From: Chamaea fasciata
Lineage: Eukaryota; Chordata; Aves; Passeriformes; Sylviidae
Direction of reading: 5' to 3'
DNA: 64,000 nucleotides
Assembly (NCBI GenBank): GCA_029207755.1
Contig: JARCOQ010000025.1
Span: 5,914,739 to 5,978,738 of the forward strand
A program made the position numbers and the translations under genes. Shown here piece by piece: positions 23,101 through 36,400 of this stretch; positions within the stretch are counted from its first letter, which is position 1, and every line of letters starts with the position of its first letter. The notes beneath the pieces are model-generated. The model saw only the letters and a program-made list of their open reading frames with translations, had not been told where the DNA came from and searched no databases.

Positions 23101-23254
23101 GAAACGAGCTGAAAGGAGCTGGTTCGGGTCTGGTGTTGCTGCTGGGGCTCATGGGCATCCGCGGTGAGGGGCAAGACCCAGCACAGTGAGCCCAGGGATG
23201 ACGGAGGGATGGAGGTGTGGGTGGAACCTCACAAGGGCCCAGGTCCCCCAAAAT

Positions 23255-23643
23255 ACAGAATCGTGAAATCATTTAAGTGGGACACGATGATCCTCTAAGA
23301 TCGTGGAATTGAACCATTAACCCAACACGGCCACGTTTACCACCAAACCTTGTCCCAGGTGCCACATTCACGCACCATTTGAACACTTCCAGGGATGGCG
23401 ACTTTGCTGCTGCCATGGGCTGCTATGCCAGTGCCTGACCACCTTTTTAAGGAGGAACTTTTCCCCAATATGCAACCTATCCCTCCCCTGGCACAGCTTG
23501 GCTGTTTCCTCCTGTTCTGTCCCTTGTCCCCTGCGAGCAGAGCCTGACTGCCCCCAGCTCCCCCTCCGGTCAGGAGCTGTGCAGAGCCAGAAGATGCCCC
23601 CTGAGCCTCCTTTTCTCCAGGCTGAGCCCCCCAGCTCCCTCTG
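23255..23643 (-). mobile_element. CR1 LINE fragment between the convergent genes
   Basis: Antisense CR1 tail, from ACAGAATCGTGAAATCATTT through GAACACTTCCAGGGATGG, CCTCCCCTGGCACAGC and CTTTTCTCCAGGCTGAG. It occupies part of the 1.1-kb gap between the inferred ends of SYT2 and PPP1R12B. Confidence 0.9.
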
Positions 23644-24272
23644 ACTTGTCTTCTGGGCAGCATTAAACCCCAGATGAGCAAGGCCGGACCAGACATGGGG
23701 CACAGGTAGGAAATACCAAAGGTCCTCACAGAATTCTTCGCCCCCAGCACACTGAGTCTGGTCCATAATAGAGTCACATCCTGCTCCACAGGGATACTGG
23801 ACACCCCCAACCCTAAGGGAAGAACTCAACCTGCACCAGCCACCTCTGAAGACTGGAACATGGAGGTTCCAGCAGCCCCACCCAAGACAGAGGTTCCCAG
23901 GTGTGACAACACCTCCTGCCTGTGCAACACTTTGTGCTGACCAAGCTTCTGAGCAGAGCAAACAACAGGGCTTGCCACCAGAGTGGGAAATGGGCCTCAT
24001 CCCCAGTGTGATGCCGAGCAGGAGATGGGACCCTCTCCTGTTTCACCTTCTCACTGGTGGGTGCTTTTCAGGGATTTACATACCACTTCCTTCATTTCAG
24101 CTTCCCCTGAAAAGGCACCTGTGTTGTAGCTGCAGAGCATTTGTGCTTGTATGGATGATGGATATTGTTATGCCGTGAGAATTTTGGGAGAAACAGGGAA
24201 TTTCAGCACAAACAACTTGTAATTCCAGAAAGATGGAAGCAAAGTCAAAGCTTCTATTTTATCAACTCTTAT

Positions 24273-24278
24273 TTTATT
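24273..24278 (-). terminator. PPP1R12B: poly(A) signal, PPP1R12B
   Basis: AATAAA on the minus strand; the likely distal end of the leucine-zipper transcript. A second AATAAA sits about 200 bases upstream in the transcript (24480-24485). Confidence 0.5.
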
Positions 24279-24479
24279 CATTTATAAATACTGTTGTGTT
24301 TACAAGCATCATAGCTGTGAATATTATTCCCAAACTTTCAAACACATAATACTTATAATACTATATAACAACAACCAGTAAAACAAATCATTCATCTCAG
24401 GGTTTGAAAGGCCACTCAAAAGTTGCATAAAAATACATTCTCTCCCCATCTCATCAGCCAGTCCTGCTTTTCCAAGGAG

Positions 24480-24485
24480 TTTATT
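24480..24485 (-). terminator. PPP1R12B: alternative poly(A) signal, PPP1R12B
   Basis: AATAAA on the minus strand within GTAAATAAACTC. A possible proximal cleavage signal. Confidence 0.4.
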
Positions 24486-27317
24486 TACAAAGAGCCATCA
24501 CCAAACTTGCAGCCACAACAGGTGGGTTCACCCCAAGGAATTAACTCACCCGAAGCAATTGCTTAGGAAAAAAAAACTCATGTTCCCCAAGGGAGACCAT
24601 GTCTGGCAAATGCTCTGGTTCCAAGAGGGATCAATTTAAAAACCTATTTGCTCCACACCCTGCCCCAAGCACAGGGTTTGAGGTGTCCTGTTTGTCACCT
24701 CCTCAGTGCACTGGTTATGTCAGGCATGAAGTGAGACAAAAAAAAAAAATCCATTCTCAAGAATTTGGTTTGCAGTTGCTCCATCATGACAAGATGCTCA
24801 CAGCTTTGGCTGATCAGGGACACTGAGCTGTGGAGGCCCAGGGCTTGGGAGAATCCAGTGCTAAGCAGACACTTCAGCTAAAGTGGTTTGGCTTTGCAAG
24901 GTGCCACTCAAAGAACGAGCCTCCCACAGCCTTCCCACTCTGTTCCTTGAGTGTCCTGGTAGAAAAGGGCAAAACATCAGTGCGGGATGGATTTGTCAGA
25001 TTGGGTTGAACCCTCTTCCTGAAACAGACACCAGGCTTCTTCCTGCTGCCAGGAACCTGCCTGTGAGAAGAACAGGATCTTCATTCTCAACTCTCCTCCT
25101 CATCCTGCTGGGATGCACAGCCTGAGGCGCCAGCCCAGCTGGGGAGCATCTCCACCTCCATGTGGCACAGAAGGGACTGGGCTCCTGATCCCTGATCTGA
25201 CCAGAGCCAGAGCCCGAGGCTGAAGCAAGGAGCGGGTCACCAAGAGAGAAAACATCAAGAACGGCAGAAGTACTCACATAAAGAGTGCACCAAGAGGAAC
25301 GGCGTGCAGGGGAAGCATTGACCGGATCTCAAGACTTAAAGCCGTTAAATAGAGCAGGGTTAAAATCAAGGAATATAAAAAGGATGCCTGGCTTAGGCAG
25401 TGCTCTGCAGAAACCCTGATGCCTTTACCAGCTTCAGTCTCTTCCTCGTAAAGCTCAGCAGCAGAGGAAGAACCTCAGTGTACCAGGAGAAACGGTGCCT
25501 CAGCTGCACAAACGGCTCCATCAGCTGAAGGGCAACTTGTGGTCAGAGCTGCCTGGGGAAAACTGGCAGCTCCAGGAAAGAGCAAGAGAGGTGGAAACAG
25601 GCAGAACAGGGAGGGGAAGGGGGGAAAACAGAGAATTAAGAGGGGGGAAAAAAAGAGAGAAAACCCCAGGGAGAGGGAAACAGAGATGCTTTCTGAGGCA
25701 ATAACCAGCAAAAGGTTCGAAAAAGCCCAGGACTGCTCGATTAGTTTTACCCTGTTGAGCAAGCTCAAGTATTCCGCTCATGTTCAAGTATCTCACGTCT
25801 CTGGCAGTGGAGAGTCCCCGCAGACAGAGCCAGCAGAGCAGCTCAGGAACGTGGAAGAGCTGCTCCATGGCCACCTCCAGGTTCAGTGACCAGGAACTGC
25901 TGCCCTTGGCCAGACAGAATCTGGGGAGTTGAAGGACAAAGGGGATGAAAGGACAAATACGGAAGGATGTAGATGGGAGAATGTTTTGGATACAGCAGGA
26001 TGTCTCTGAGAGGGAAGGCATTGTTTGACAGGAGTCTGTTAACGGGAAGCTCAACAGACCTGAGGATGTCCCACAGCATGGAGAGAGGAGCCAACGTCTA
26101 AATGCCCATGGGACAGAACAAACTGTTCAGAATGCATGTAACATTAAAGAGTATTTCTGGAGGTTTCCTTCAAGGTCAAAGCTTATCATAAGTAGACTTT
26201 CATCATGGTGGTTCAGTTACCAGCAGCTCCCTGTCCCTCTGACACTCACACACCCTGACCTTTCCAAGGTGTGTGGGACAGGATGCTGGCATTCCTGCTC
26301 TAAAAATCCTGCTGCAAATCAAAGTGGGTGGCGGGCGGGGTACCTGAAATACCAGACCAGGCTCTGCCATGGGGCTCTGCCTTCAGGGAGGCAGCAGGAG
26401 AATGTCCCAGATGGCTGTTGGGAAGAGGAGGCCAGTTTCTGGCATGGGCACAGCTCCCTGCAAGGCGATTCATGCTCACACACAAGTGAGAGCAGCAGAG
26501 GGTCTGTAGGGGTTCACGTTTGTCCTTCAGAAAGCTCAGCAAGTGCCTGGGATATATCCTGTCCCAAAGAAAGAGTCCAAAGAACAAAGAACTGGATGCT
26601 ACCAACCACAGAGACAGGAGCCCTGGAAGGACACAACGTGACACAGGATCACCTGGGCTGTGGGGTAAAGGGAGGGTGAGGGATAAGAGTCTGACACTGA
26701 GTGTCAGCACTGATGTTACTGAACAGGTTCACAATCTTAAATAGAAGACTCAGTCTACTGGGGGCAAGAGGAGAAGGTCTCTGTGCAAAAACAGCACATC
26801 AGCCTGTGACAAACATGAGCTCTGGTGGCTTTCACAGCATCACATTTAACCAGAGTCCCACATCTCAGTGTGCTGATGTGCATCCTCAGAGTCCCAGCCC
26901 ATGTTCACATTTCCCACCTGTAAAGGGCTCGGGTATGCTGGGTTAGTTCTTCAGATGTCACTTTTTACAGTAGGAGCTTCCCACTCCAGGTCAGAGTCCA
27001 AAACCAAATACTGAGCTTCTGGAAGAAGTTTTGGCAGCTCAAACTCAGTCCTCACATTTCTCCCTTGAATAAAATGTCCGAGATACCACAACATGCATAA
27101 ATTAAAAAAAAAAAATTAAAATGGCAGGGGGTGTGTTGGGGGAAATAGGGGTAGAAAGGGAATGTACAGCAAAGGGCAGGGCAAGGCAGGTGTGACATTG
27201 ATCCCACAGCTGAAACGCTTGCTGTACGTGACGGGAAGGGAAGTGGGGTAGGGCTCAGTGGTGGGGTTGGCAGCTGGTGTAGGACACCCCTCCTTGTCCT
27301 GCCTTTGCTCAGGATTC

Positions 27318-27404
27318 CTATTTGGAGAGTTTGCTGATGACACGAATGAGGGCTCCATTCTCATCCTTCAGCCTTTGGTTGTCTGACTTCAGCTCTGTCA
27401 AAAT
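27318..27404 (-). CDS. PPP1R12B: PPP1R12B terminal exon A (leucine zipper)
   Basis: Acceptor CTCTGCAG precedes 27404. 28 codons plus stop TAG (27318-27320), phase 0. Encodes [19 protein letters not shown] and the conserved ending IRVISKLSK. This is the LZ-positive C-terminus of the MYPT family. Confidence 0.95.
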   Translation of the reverse strand: MLTELKSDNQRLKDENGALIRVISKLSK

Positions 27405-30400
27405 CTGCAGAGAGACAAAGACAAGGTGGGATCAGAGGGGCTCAGGGGCAAGAGGGGACATTGCATCCCCTCCACCCAGCACATTTCCATGGCTCTGCAG
27501 CATCTCCAGAGCTTTTACACGCTGGCTGCCAGGCGTGACAGGTGAGAGGGACCTCGAGCACAGCACTGAGGCAGGAAGCCCCAAGCCACGGAGCCCCTGG
27601 TGCGAAGCAAGGCCACAGCCCCAGCAGCAGGTCAGGGTCAGGACCAGGACAGCAAGGCAGGAACCATTTCCGAGCTGTTTCATCCCAAACCTGTGCCCAG
27701 AGGCTAAATACAGCTCAGCAGACAACAAAGCTGTTTTCCCTGATATGCTTTTTCCATTTTGCCAGGATTAGAAGGGAAACCAAAGGTCTGGAATCTTCAT
27801 TTAGGACTGGACCTTGCCAAATCTCTAAAATACCCCCAAATCTCCTTGGTACCCCACAGATGTGCAATACAGTTATAAGCACTGAGGCCAGAGGACTGGT
27901 GGAACACACTGACACTGGAGGTACCTCCTGGGTGCTCAAGTGAGGTTCCAACACAGACAAAAGCCTTTGGAAACAGAGAATGAATAGCTTCAATGAGACC
28001 CTTCCAGCATTTCCCATTGACCTAAATGTGACTGCTGACTTCTTGTGCTGCAGTGAGCGGCCTTCCATGGACTGTTCCCTGCCACTGGACACCAGGAAAC
28101 CCCCTGCTCCTGTCTGGGGTGTGACAACAAGGCGTCACTCCCACCACGGGTGCCAGCAGACCACAGGGTGACCGGCCCCAAGCCTGCAGGGGTACCCAGG
28201 GCAGAGCAGGACCAAACGCACGGTACCTCTATGAGCTCAGCCACTACTTCTGTCTGCCAAGGTGCATCTTGGAGGAATTCCCTCAAATAAAAAATCTGCA
28301 CTATATCTTCTCCTTCCTCCTGGTGTTTCAACTTTGACCACAATATTCTGCCTGCCTCCACCTGCAGTTCCTCCATGACCACCAGCTTGGAGTGTGGGCA
28401 GCTTCTGGGGCAGTACCAGCTCCCACCAGAGCAATTCCATTCTTTCACAGTTGGGTAAAGCCGTGGTGGGCCCCAACACACCCAGTTCCATCCCTGTGGG
28501 CACTGGTGGTGGATGTTTCAGGTGGGAGGTTTTTCAGAGAGGGAGGAGAGGTTGGTGCTGCATGGTGGGATATTTGGAAATGGTCCATGTGCTGGGCTGG
28601 CCAGAGCTCCAGCCAGTGATGCTGAGTGTGCCTCCCTGGATTCAGTGCTGCTGTGACAGGTGTATCACATGGCTGGGCCGTCACCGTGACAGCACTCATG
28701 GCTCCCTGTGCCATTTCTCATGGCCAAAGAAGGGGCATCACCATCACCATCATGATCAGGAGTTCAGAGACACGGCAGAGCCCTTGATGTCTCTGCACTC
28801 CTCTGTTTCCTCCTGGGCTTCACCTGTCACTCACACTCATGCCTCCCAGTGCCCTGCAAGAGCCCCACCACCCACTGGGGGCTGCAGATGGACAGTCCTG
28901 TCAGGCCCCCGCCACTGCCTGGGGTGGCTCTGCAGTGCCCTTCGCTGTGATAATGGGCATGTGAAATCCTGACACTTGTTTTGGTAGAGAAAATCTCTCT
29001 CACAGGTTCCCAGAAACGATGCCAGAGAGAACCACCCCAGTCCCAGGGCTCAGCTGGAGGCTGACGGGGCTGTGCCTCACAGGGGCGGCTTCGTGTGACC
29101 TGTGTCACTAATTTGAAAATGAAGGAGTATAAATACTTGTGAAACAAGTGCCTCTGGGCTCCACCAGTGCCGAGTGAGGCTTCCTGAAAGCTACACATCA
29201 GCCTTACACAACACAAGCCCAGGAAGTTCCTCCCTTTGAAGGAGAGTAGCCTGAAGTCAGGTGAAATAAACCCCATGGGAACAGGCGGGAAGGGCTGGAA
29301 GTTTCCAGCAGCCCCCAGCGAATGGCGGGGCTGACGATGCGGTGTTGGTGTCACCTGAGTTGGGGCTGGAGGTTGCTCTGAGCAGCAGGGCTGTGTGTTA
29401 CCTGGGACACTGGAGAACACGGCTCCTCAGAAATACCGTGGACTCAGGAAAATGAGATTCACTGAAAAGCACTGCTGCCAGAGCGTGGTACACCTGGCAG
29501 AGCTTAAACCAGTGACATCACTGCACAGCTGTGATGTCCACGACACCACTGAGGTGGAGTTTACACATACCAGCAACATCCTGTGTCAGACCTACTGAAA
29601 GAGCTGAAAATACATCAGCAGAGCTTGCAGACCATGGCTCTCCCCCAGCTCGGGCACAGTAGGGAACTGCAAACCTGTAAGTGAGGAGGGAAGGACGAGC
29701 CTCAGCCAGAGCAGAGGGGTGATATCACTGGAAGGGCAGTGATAACATGGGCATGTCCTGGGAGGAGGAGAGGTGACTTCCAGGTTGTGAAACATCAGCT
29801 CTTTGAGTGTGGAAATCATTTTGCCCAATTTTCCCTCTTAGACCTGAAATCATGTGGGGAAGGAGAATGACTTAAACTCATGGTTTATGAGAAGAAATGA
29901 GGCAGGGTCAGGTTGGAGGATAGTTCCACAGATTAAAACCAGAAAGGCTGTGAGATCACTTCACCAGACCATCTGCACAATCCAGGGCACTCAACATGAC
30001 ACCCGACTCTCCTGGCTCTTGTGACACACATGTGGGCTTGAGCTGAGACTCCTGGAAAGGGGAAGCCACAATTCCCCTGATTAGTTTGTTTCTATTGTTA
30101 ATCAGCCTTGATATAATTTGTGTGCTAAGAATAGATTTTTTTATTCTGTGGTGCCACTTCCAACCCTCAAGAGCATACAAATTCTTATGTCTGAAAAGAT
30201 ATGAATATTCCTACTAACCTGCAAAGGACAGGTAGGGCCCCAAGAAAGGAGCATTTACAGCTTTATTTTGGCATTGAACCAATGAAGTAGCAGGAAGAGA
30301 CATAATTTAACTGTGTGATGTGTGAGGGCAAAGCTTAGGGAAGACTCAGCCTTGGGTTTTTTCAAACACTAATTGTCCTGCACTGGGACTTAAAACAGAA

Positions 30401-33400
30401 GATGAAAACAGAGCACTCCTGGTCTGGCTCTTGCTGCCTCCCCCACCCGGTGCCAGCCCACAGGAGGCAGGGGGCTTGCTGAGCCTGTGGACTCATACTC
30501 AAAAATTTCAGTTTAAAATAAGGAAAGGAGCTTGTCCTTTTCGTTCAAGTGACCAAGAAAACCTGCTGAGGACAGCTCAATTTGTAGTTTTTCTAAAAAT
30601 ACCCTTTCTGTCTAAAATGTTAGCTTTTCACAACATCCCTGAAAATTTCCTGACTTTGGATAATCTGATTTGCTGAGTGCCAGCTTCTCCCTGAAATAAG
30701 TCAAATTAAGACAGAATTCTATTATAAGCAGACGTGTAGCATAAACCACCTATTTTCAAGTGTTCAAGGCCAGGTTGGACGGGGCTGGTCTAGTGGAAGG
30801 TGTCCCTGCTGGTGGCAGGGGATAAACGAGATGAACTTTAACGCCCCTTCCAACACAAACCATGTCTGTTTCAAGGCAAAGTACCAGGCAAGGAGCTGCT
30901 GGCACTGCCAAGCCACCCCAAAGCCATTCCCTGGTGCTAAGCTGGCAAGGGCAGCAGCATCTGCCATGCACAGCAAGAGCCAGTGGGGTGAGCAGAGCTC
31001 CAGCAAAGCCCTGCCGTGGCAGCAGCATCATGCTCTTGGAATTCAGAGATCCTTTGCCACAAGCTTTTGAGCAACAAGCTTCACCAGACACCCTGGAGAG
31101 CAAAGAGGCGAGTGGGAAGTGCCCGGCCAGGGAGTGGAAACCTGCCTGGAGGAGTGGAAGAGGGAGGCAAGATGAGCCGGAGGGAAAGCAGCTACAGCTC
31201 CTCTGATTCCGAGGGCTTGGTGGGCAGAGAAAGTCTGGCTACGACCCGGGTCAGAGCCCTGTTCTCAGCCAGCAGTTGCTCATTCATCTGCCTCAGAGTG
31301 TGAATCTGTTTGAGCTGGTGGAGATTCTGCAGAGAGTGAGAGGAGTGGACAGAGAAACACAGAGAGAACATCATGGAAACAAATGGGTACAGAAATGGGA
31401 GTTTAGTACATAGGTAGTGAGAGAAAAAAGAGACTAAAAGAAATTAGTAGCAGTGAGTGCTGGATGGGAAAAAAACCACCATGGATATTTTGGGAATCAG
31501 CCCTTTCTCCAGGGGCCCCCAAAGTCTTAAAAAAGGTCAAATACAGGCATTTCCCACCACAAAGCAGGATTATATTCTAGCTTACCCAGACAGCCCTGGG
31601 ACTTGGGAACTGCTGTGAGACCTATCACCAGTGACTTAACACCTACACAGGCTCTGAAAGCACTGCTGGGAACTAAGAATTTCTTTAAAACTCCTTTTCT
31701 TCATCCCTAAAAGCCAAAGCAGCTGTGTGGAGTAAAGAGCAATCAGAGCTTCCTGGAAGATCCCAAAGGCACAGACTGAAGCACCTCAAAGTGTCACTGT
31801 CCCACAGCAGATCACCGAGACAGGTACCGTGTCTGCTTGGTTCCTCATCCTTGAGTGAGGTCTGCCCAGGCTCAGTCCTGCCAAAACCTCTGGGGTTTGG
31901 GGGGGTTTCTCATCCCTGTCTAGATTCAACTCTTCTCTGTCGTGCGGCTCAATTTATCTTTAACCTTCAGAGGGGACAAATTTGAACCTTAAACTGCTCA
32001 TTTTAGGAAGAGGAGTCTGAATGAGAGCATCTACCACAGTGGGGATGTGACAGGAGGGCATTCCCGGTGACAAAGGCAAAGAGGGGCACAGGACAGGGCA
32101 GAGATCAAGCCTCACACTGGGGCTTGCAAAGGAAGAAACTGGACATGGGTACAAACTGTGCATGGGTACAAACTGGGGCTTGCACAAGTACAAACCGGGC
32201 ACAGGTACAAAGTGGACATGGGAACAAACCAGGGCTTGCACAGGTACAGCAGCAGTGGGAGGTAGGGAACAGAAAAGCCATGAGGAAGCAGAACAGGGAA
32301 ATGGTACAAGCCATGCAGACATCCCAGTGCCACAAGGATGACACTGGTCCAGTAATGCCAAAGTGAATTCATGTGCTGGACATTTACACCACTGTGGGTG
32401 CCAGGAGATGCTGAGAGCTGCAGAGCTGCTTCCTGAGTGGAATCTCTGCCCTCCTTCCTCCTGAGAGGTCAGGCAGCTGGGCCACAAGAACAAAAACCCC
32501 TCCCGAGCAAGAACCCATCCTGTATGATGGAGTCCCAACACTGGGCAGGGGCAGGCAGGAAACATCCACAAGAAGAGTTGTAAGTTCAAGTGACAAAATC
32601 CCAGTCCCAAACCAAAGCAGTTCCACAAAGCACCGTATTCCTCTCTCCACGTCCTCTTACTTGAGAGCTTGCAGTGGCGGAAGATGACAGAGGGAAGAGT
32701 CTATGGGGAAGAGGGTTCCTTTCTACCATTTCATTAGCAGAAAGCATTCAAAGGGAGGTGCTGTCTGTCCTGAACAAGGAGCACCATGAAAGAACCTACT
32801 GTGACACAAAGACGACGACCATCCACCCAGCCTGCACTACTCAGGTTGCCCAGAGAAGCTGTGGCCATGCCATCCTTGGAAGTGTCCAAGGCCAGGCTGG
32901 ACAGGGCTTGGAGCAACCTGGGGTAGTGGAAGGTGTCTCTGCCCAAGGCAGTCTGGGATTCTGTGATGACCCAGAGCTGGCTGCAGCTGGGAAAGAATCT
33001 TCTGCATCCCAGGACATTTTGTCCAAGGGCTCATTCCTGTACAAAACTGAAGTACTTGTATACCCCTCAACCATCAGCTCCATTCTTAGTTGCCCAAAAG
33101 CATTACATTTACTCTCCATGATGAAATGAAGACACATCTTTGAAAAGCTTTGCAAAACCAAGGGAAGCAGAACAGGAGGGTAGGGAGCAAGCAAAGGATG
33201 GGGTTTGAGCCCTTGAGGTCATCAAACTGACAGAGCAGCTCCTTGGACACACAAACACAGTTCTGACACTGGATAAATGAACAGATCCCGAGACAGAGCT
33301 ACAGCTACACAACTGCAGGAAAGCTGCAGTGACACCTCAGCAGCAAGATCCCTGCTCAGCATATCCCATCCATCCATCCATCCATCCATCCATCCATCCA

Positions 33401-36400
33401 TCCATCCATCCATCCATCCATCCATCCCTTCACCCGCCCAAGCTCTGCTGGCTGCTGCTGGGCTCAGTGAGGACAGACGGACATGGCACGGCTGTCCTGT
33501 GATACATCACACCAGGAGCTGCTGGAAGATGGTTGTACTGGAATAGTCACTTCTTTTGATGGCTGAGGATACTTGGTCTGCTCACCCTGGAGACGAGGAG
33601 CCTGAGGTCAGACCTCACTGGGGGATGCAGCTCCTCATGAGGCGCAGCTCTGATCTCTGCTCTCTGTGAGCAGGGACAGGACCCCAGGGAAGGGCTGGAG
33701 CTGCATCACGGGAAATTTAGGCTGGATATCAGAAAAAGGTTCTTCCCCCAGAGGGTGCTGGGCACTGCCCAGGCTCCCCAGGGAATGGGCACAGCCCCAA
33801 GGCTGCCAGAGCTCCAGGAGTGTTTGGACAACACTCCCAGGGATGCACAGGGTGGGACTGTTGGGGAGCAGGGCCAGGGGTTGGACTACGGGTCCCTTTC
33901 AATTCAGGATATTCCATGATTTTATGATACACAGATAATAAAGATATTCTGTTTTATCACAGGGCTCACAGCTGGCAGAAAGCACCTCATATACATAGTA
34001 GGGGCATCGTGCTACGCGAGGTGGAAAGGACTGTGATCGTTTCAGAGACCACCTTTGTTTTCCCACACCAGCACAGCACGGAACCTTAGCATGGTCCCAT
34101 CGGCCGCTGCTCAGCCTCCACACACTGCACAGCCCACAGAAAGGATCATTTATGTAAAAACGTGTGTATGCCGTAGGTAGGCCAGGCTCCTGTTTATGCA
34201 CCAAATCCAGCAAAGGCTGGGAAGCTGGGACTGAAGCCAAGGGCAAAGACCAGGATCTGGACGACACCGCTGTGATTGCTTATCACTCTGCTTGATACTT
34301 GGCTTAGCAAAAGCAGGTTTCTCAGTTCTCTGTACCTGCCTTCAATTAATGGATTTTGTGTCTCAACACTAAATAAAAATGCCCAGAGCCTGCACGATGG
34401 CTGAGGCCAGGAGCTGCAGTACTGCTATGGAATAAAGGAGCTTCTGTGACCTTCAAGAACAATTGCTGTGTTAAGTTGGGACCTCGGGCACTTGGCATTG
34501 AATTCAGCTCAGTGCAAATGTTAATTTTCTTTCTCCTGCCTCAGCCAAGGTTCTGAATCTCCAGTCGAATTGTGCAGTTACTCAGGGAAATGCTGCACTG
34601 CTCTGTCACCTTTGCAAGAGCAGGTCTGAGGAGCAGCTCTGCCACCAAACTTCTTGGGGTTACCAAGCCCGTCTTGCTCCTCTTCACTTCTCTATGGCTT
34701 TGGTAGCAGGGGTCACACTCCAGACAGGAACAAAGCTCATTCCCTCAAACACAGCCCAAAGTACTGTACATTTCTGTCACCTCTGCCTCCTCTTCCTCAG
34801 AAGTCAGCTGCCAGGAGAGGATGGCCCTGGCCAGGACATCTGATGTGCACAACTGGACACAGACACCCCTGCATCCAATAGCAGGACGCGAATCTTGCTG
34901 GATTCAAAGACTAGTGGGAAGAATTCCCCCAAACAACCTGAGACCTAATCACCTGACAGGTATGGTTATTTCCACTTGCTGCTCTTCACATTAAAGGAAA
35001 TTGGTGGATTTGTATTTTCCTTCACAATTCCTTACTTACTCCTTCTGACTCTGCACAACAGCTACTTAGGTAGTGCAAGGAGCAAGAATGAGTCCAACCA
35101 GAATTAGCAAATTCTATCCTGGTTCAACTCCCACACTAGTGACTAACAGGGATGCTCTGCAGAGGTTATCTCCCTCCAGGCAAACACAGCAGGGCTGTTT
35201 CTCCCACTTCAAGGCATCATGAAAGTCTCCTTTTGGAAAGGTCCAATTCAATGCTGCCTTCTTCTGAGGTTTTACATTCCTCTTTTTTGAGTAGCTGTCA
35301 AACAAGGTATGTCACAGTGCCCTCAGGTACTCACTACAAGCTCAAGGTTTTGCAAAAACTAGTAAAAATCTAGTAGCACCGCAGAAGAGAGATCTTCCAA
35401 TTTCTTGTGTATTTGTTCTACTAACAAAAGGCCACTTTGGTTGTTTGATGCAGCAAGAACAGGCAGAGAGTAGAGTCAGCACCAGTCTCAAGGACCTGAA
35501 GCTCATTTTCACTTGGACCACAGGTTCCTTCAGCTCATGTCTCTCGAGGCAGTGTGAGAACGCATCCAAGCTGCAGCAGTGTTTCCCCTTCTGTACCACC
35601 TTGGCTTCCATGGCTCTGCAGCTCCAGACTACCTGAACCGGAGGCGCTCTGCCTGTGTCCAACAGACCCTACAGGCACCTTCTCTCATTAACTGCTTTCC
35701 AGAGCAGTATGTTTCCAAACTGAGGCCACTAGAGGCCACCACCTTGTCTTCTTACTCCATGGGCTGAAGTTGCAGGTTTGCAGTGATCTGCAGAGCTGAA
35801 GAACCAACACAAACTGCTCATGCCTGTATTTCTCTTGAAGACCACAATTCTGTAATTACAGGAAAGTCTCTGTGCAGTTAAAGGTTCCCACCTGCTCACT
35901 GAACAAAGAGTTTGGAATTTAGACATATTCCATCCTTTCTCCTTCTCCTCCTGGCTCACCCATTCACACTTATTTTCTCCTCTCTGAGAGAACAAGAGCC
36001 TCTACAGCAAGAATCCACCACATCATTGCATTACTTATTGCAGCAGAAGATGCAGCAGAAGCCAGCGGTCCTTCCAAAGCTATGTGCTTGGTAGAAACAC
36101 AAAGCTTCAAACAGAAACAGAGTTGGAACCTCCTCCAGGGTGCCAGGAAGCAGTTTCTGTCAGTGCATGGTGCCAGCAGAGCTCTCAGGTGGGTCCTTCC
36201 TTCTGAGAGTAGCTTGGTCCCACCTGCTCGTGTTGAAAGGGAAGGAAGGCACGGGCAGAGCAAAGGGGACACTCATTCTGTGAACATGAGCACTGAAATA
36301 CAGCATAACGTGACGCAGCACTGCTGAACGGGGTGAGGCTTTGGGGGGGTGTGGGCAGCCAGATGCTGCCTGGGCTCTGTAGGGCTCCCCTCATGGGCAC

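Larger units (their letters stand above)
19458..23120 (+). other. SYT2: SYT2 3'UTR (inferred extent)
   Basis: No further exons of the gene follow the stop. The sequence runs to an ATTAAA at 23095-23100 followed by a GT-rich stretch (GGTTCGGGTCTGGTGTTGCTG), a good cleavage/polyadenylation arrangement. An earlier AATAAA at 21936-21941 could give a shorter form. AT-rich motifs near 22000-22050 and TGTGTCGTGTTCCTGTATC near 22340 look like conserved 3'UTR rather than random intergenic DNA. Long SYT2 3'UTRs are also known in mammals. The exact end is inferred. Confidence 0.6.
24250..27317 (-). other. PPP1R12B: 3'UTR of leucine-zipper isoform of PPP1R12B (inferred)
   Basis: It runs downstream of the stop at 27318-27320 with no further exon signal. 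Two minus-strand AATAAA signals lie at 24480-24485 and 24273-24278, and the second is followed by AT-rich sequence typical of a UTR end. About 3 kb long. It includes an A/T-rich block at 27104-27120. Confidence 0.55.
27405..31191 (-). other. PPP1R12B: PPP1R12B last intron / exon B 3'UTR region
   Basis: Lies between the two alternative terminal exons and serves as intron when exon A is used. It holds the orphan open segment at 28227-28385, a CAT/CAC triplet patch near 28738-28756 and one CR1 tail. Otherwise I see no feature. Confidence 0.6.

Noticed and set aside
33222..33546. Met-Asp-Gly-Trp and Ile-His-Pro-Ser repeat peptides
   Set aside because: Translation of the (CATC)n microsatellite.
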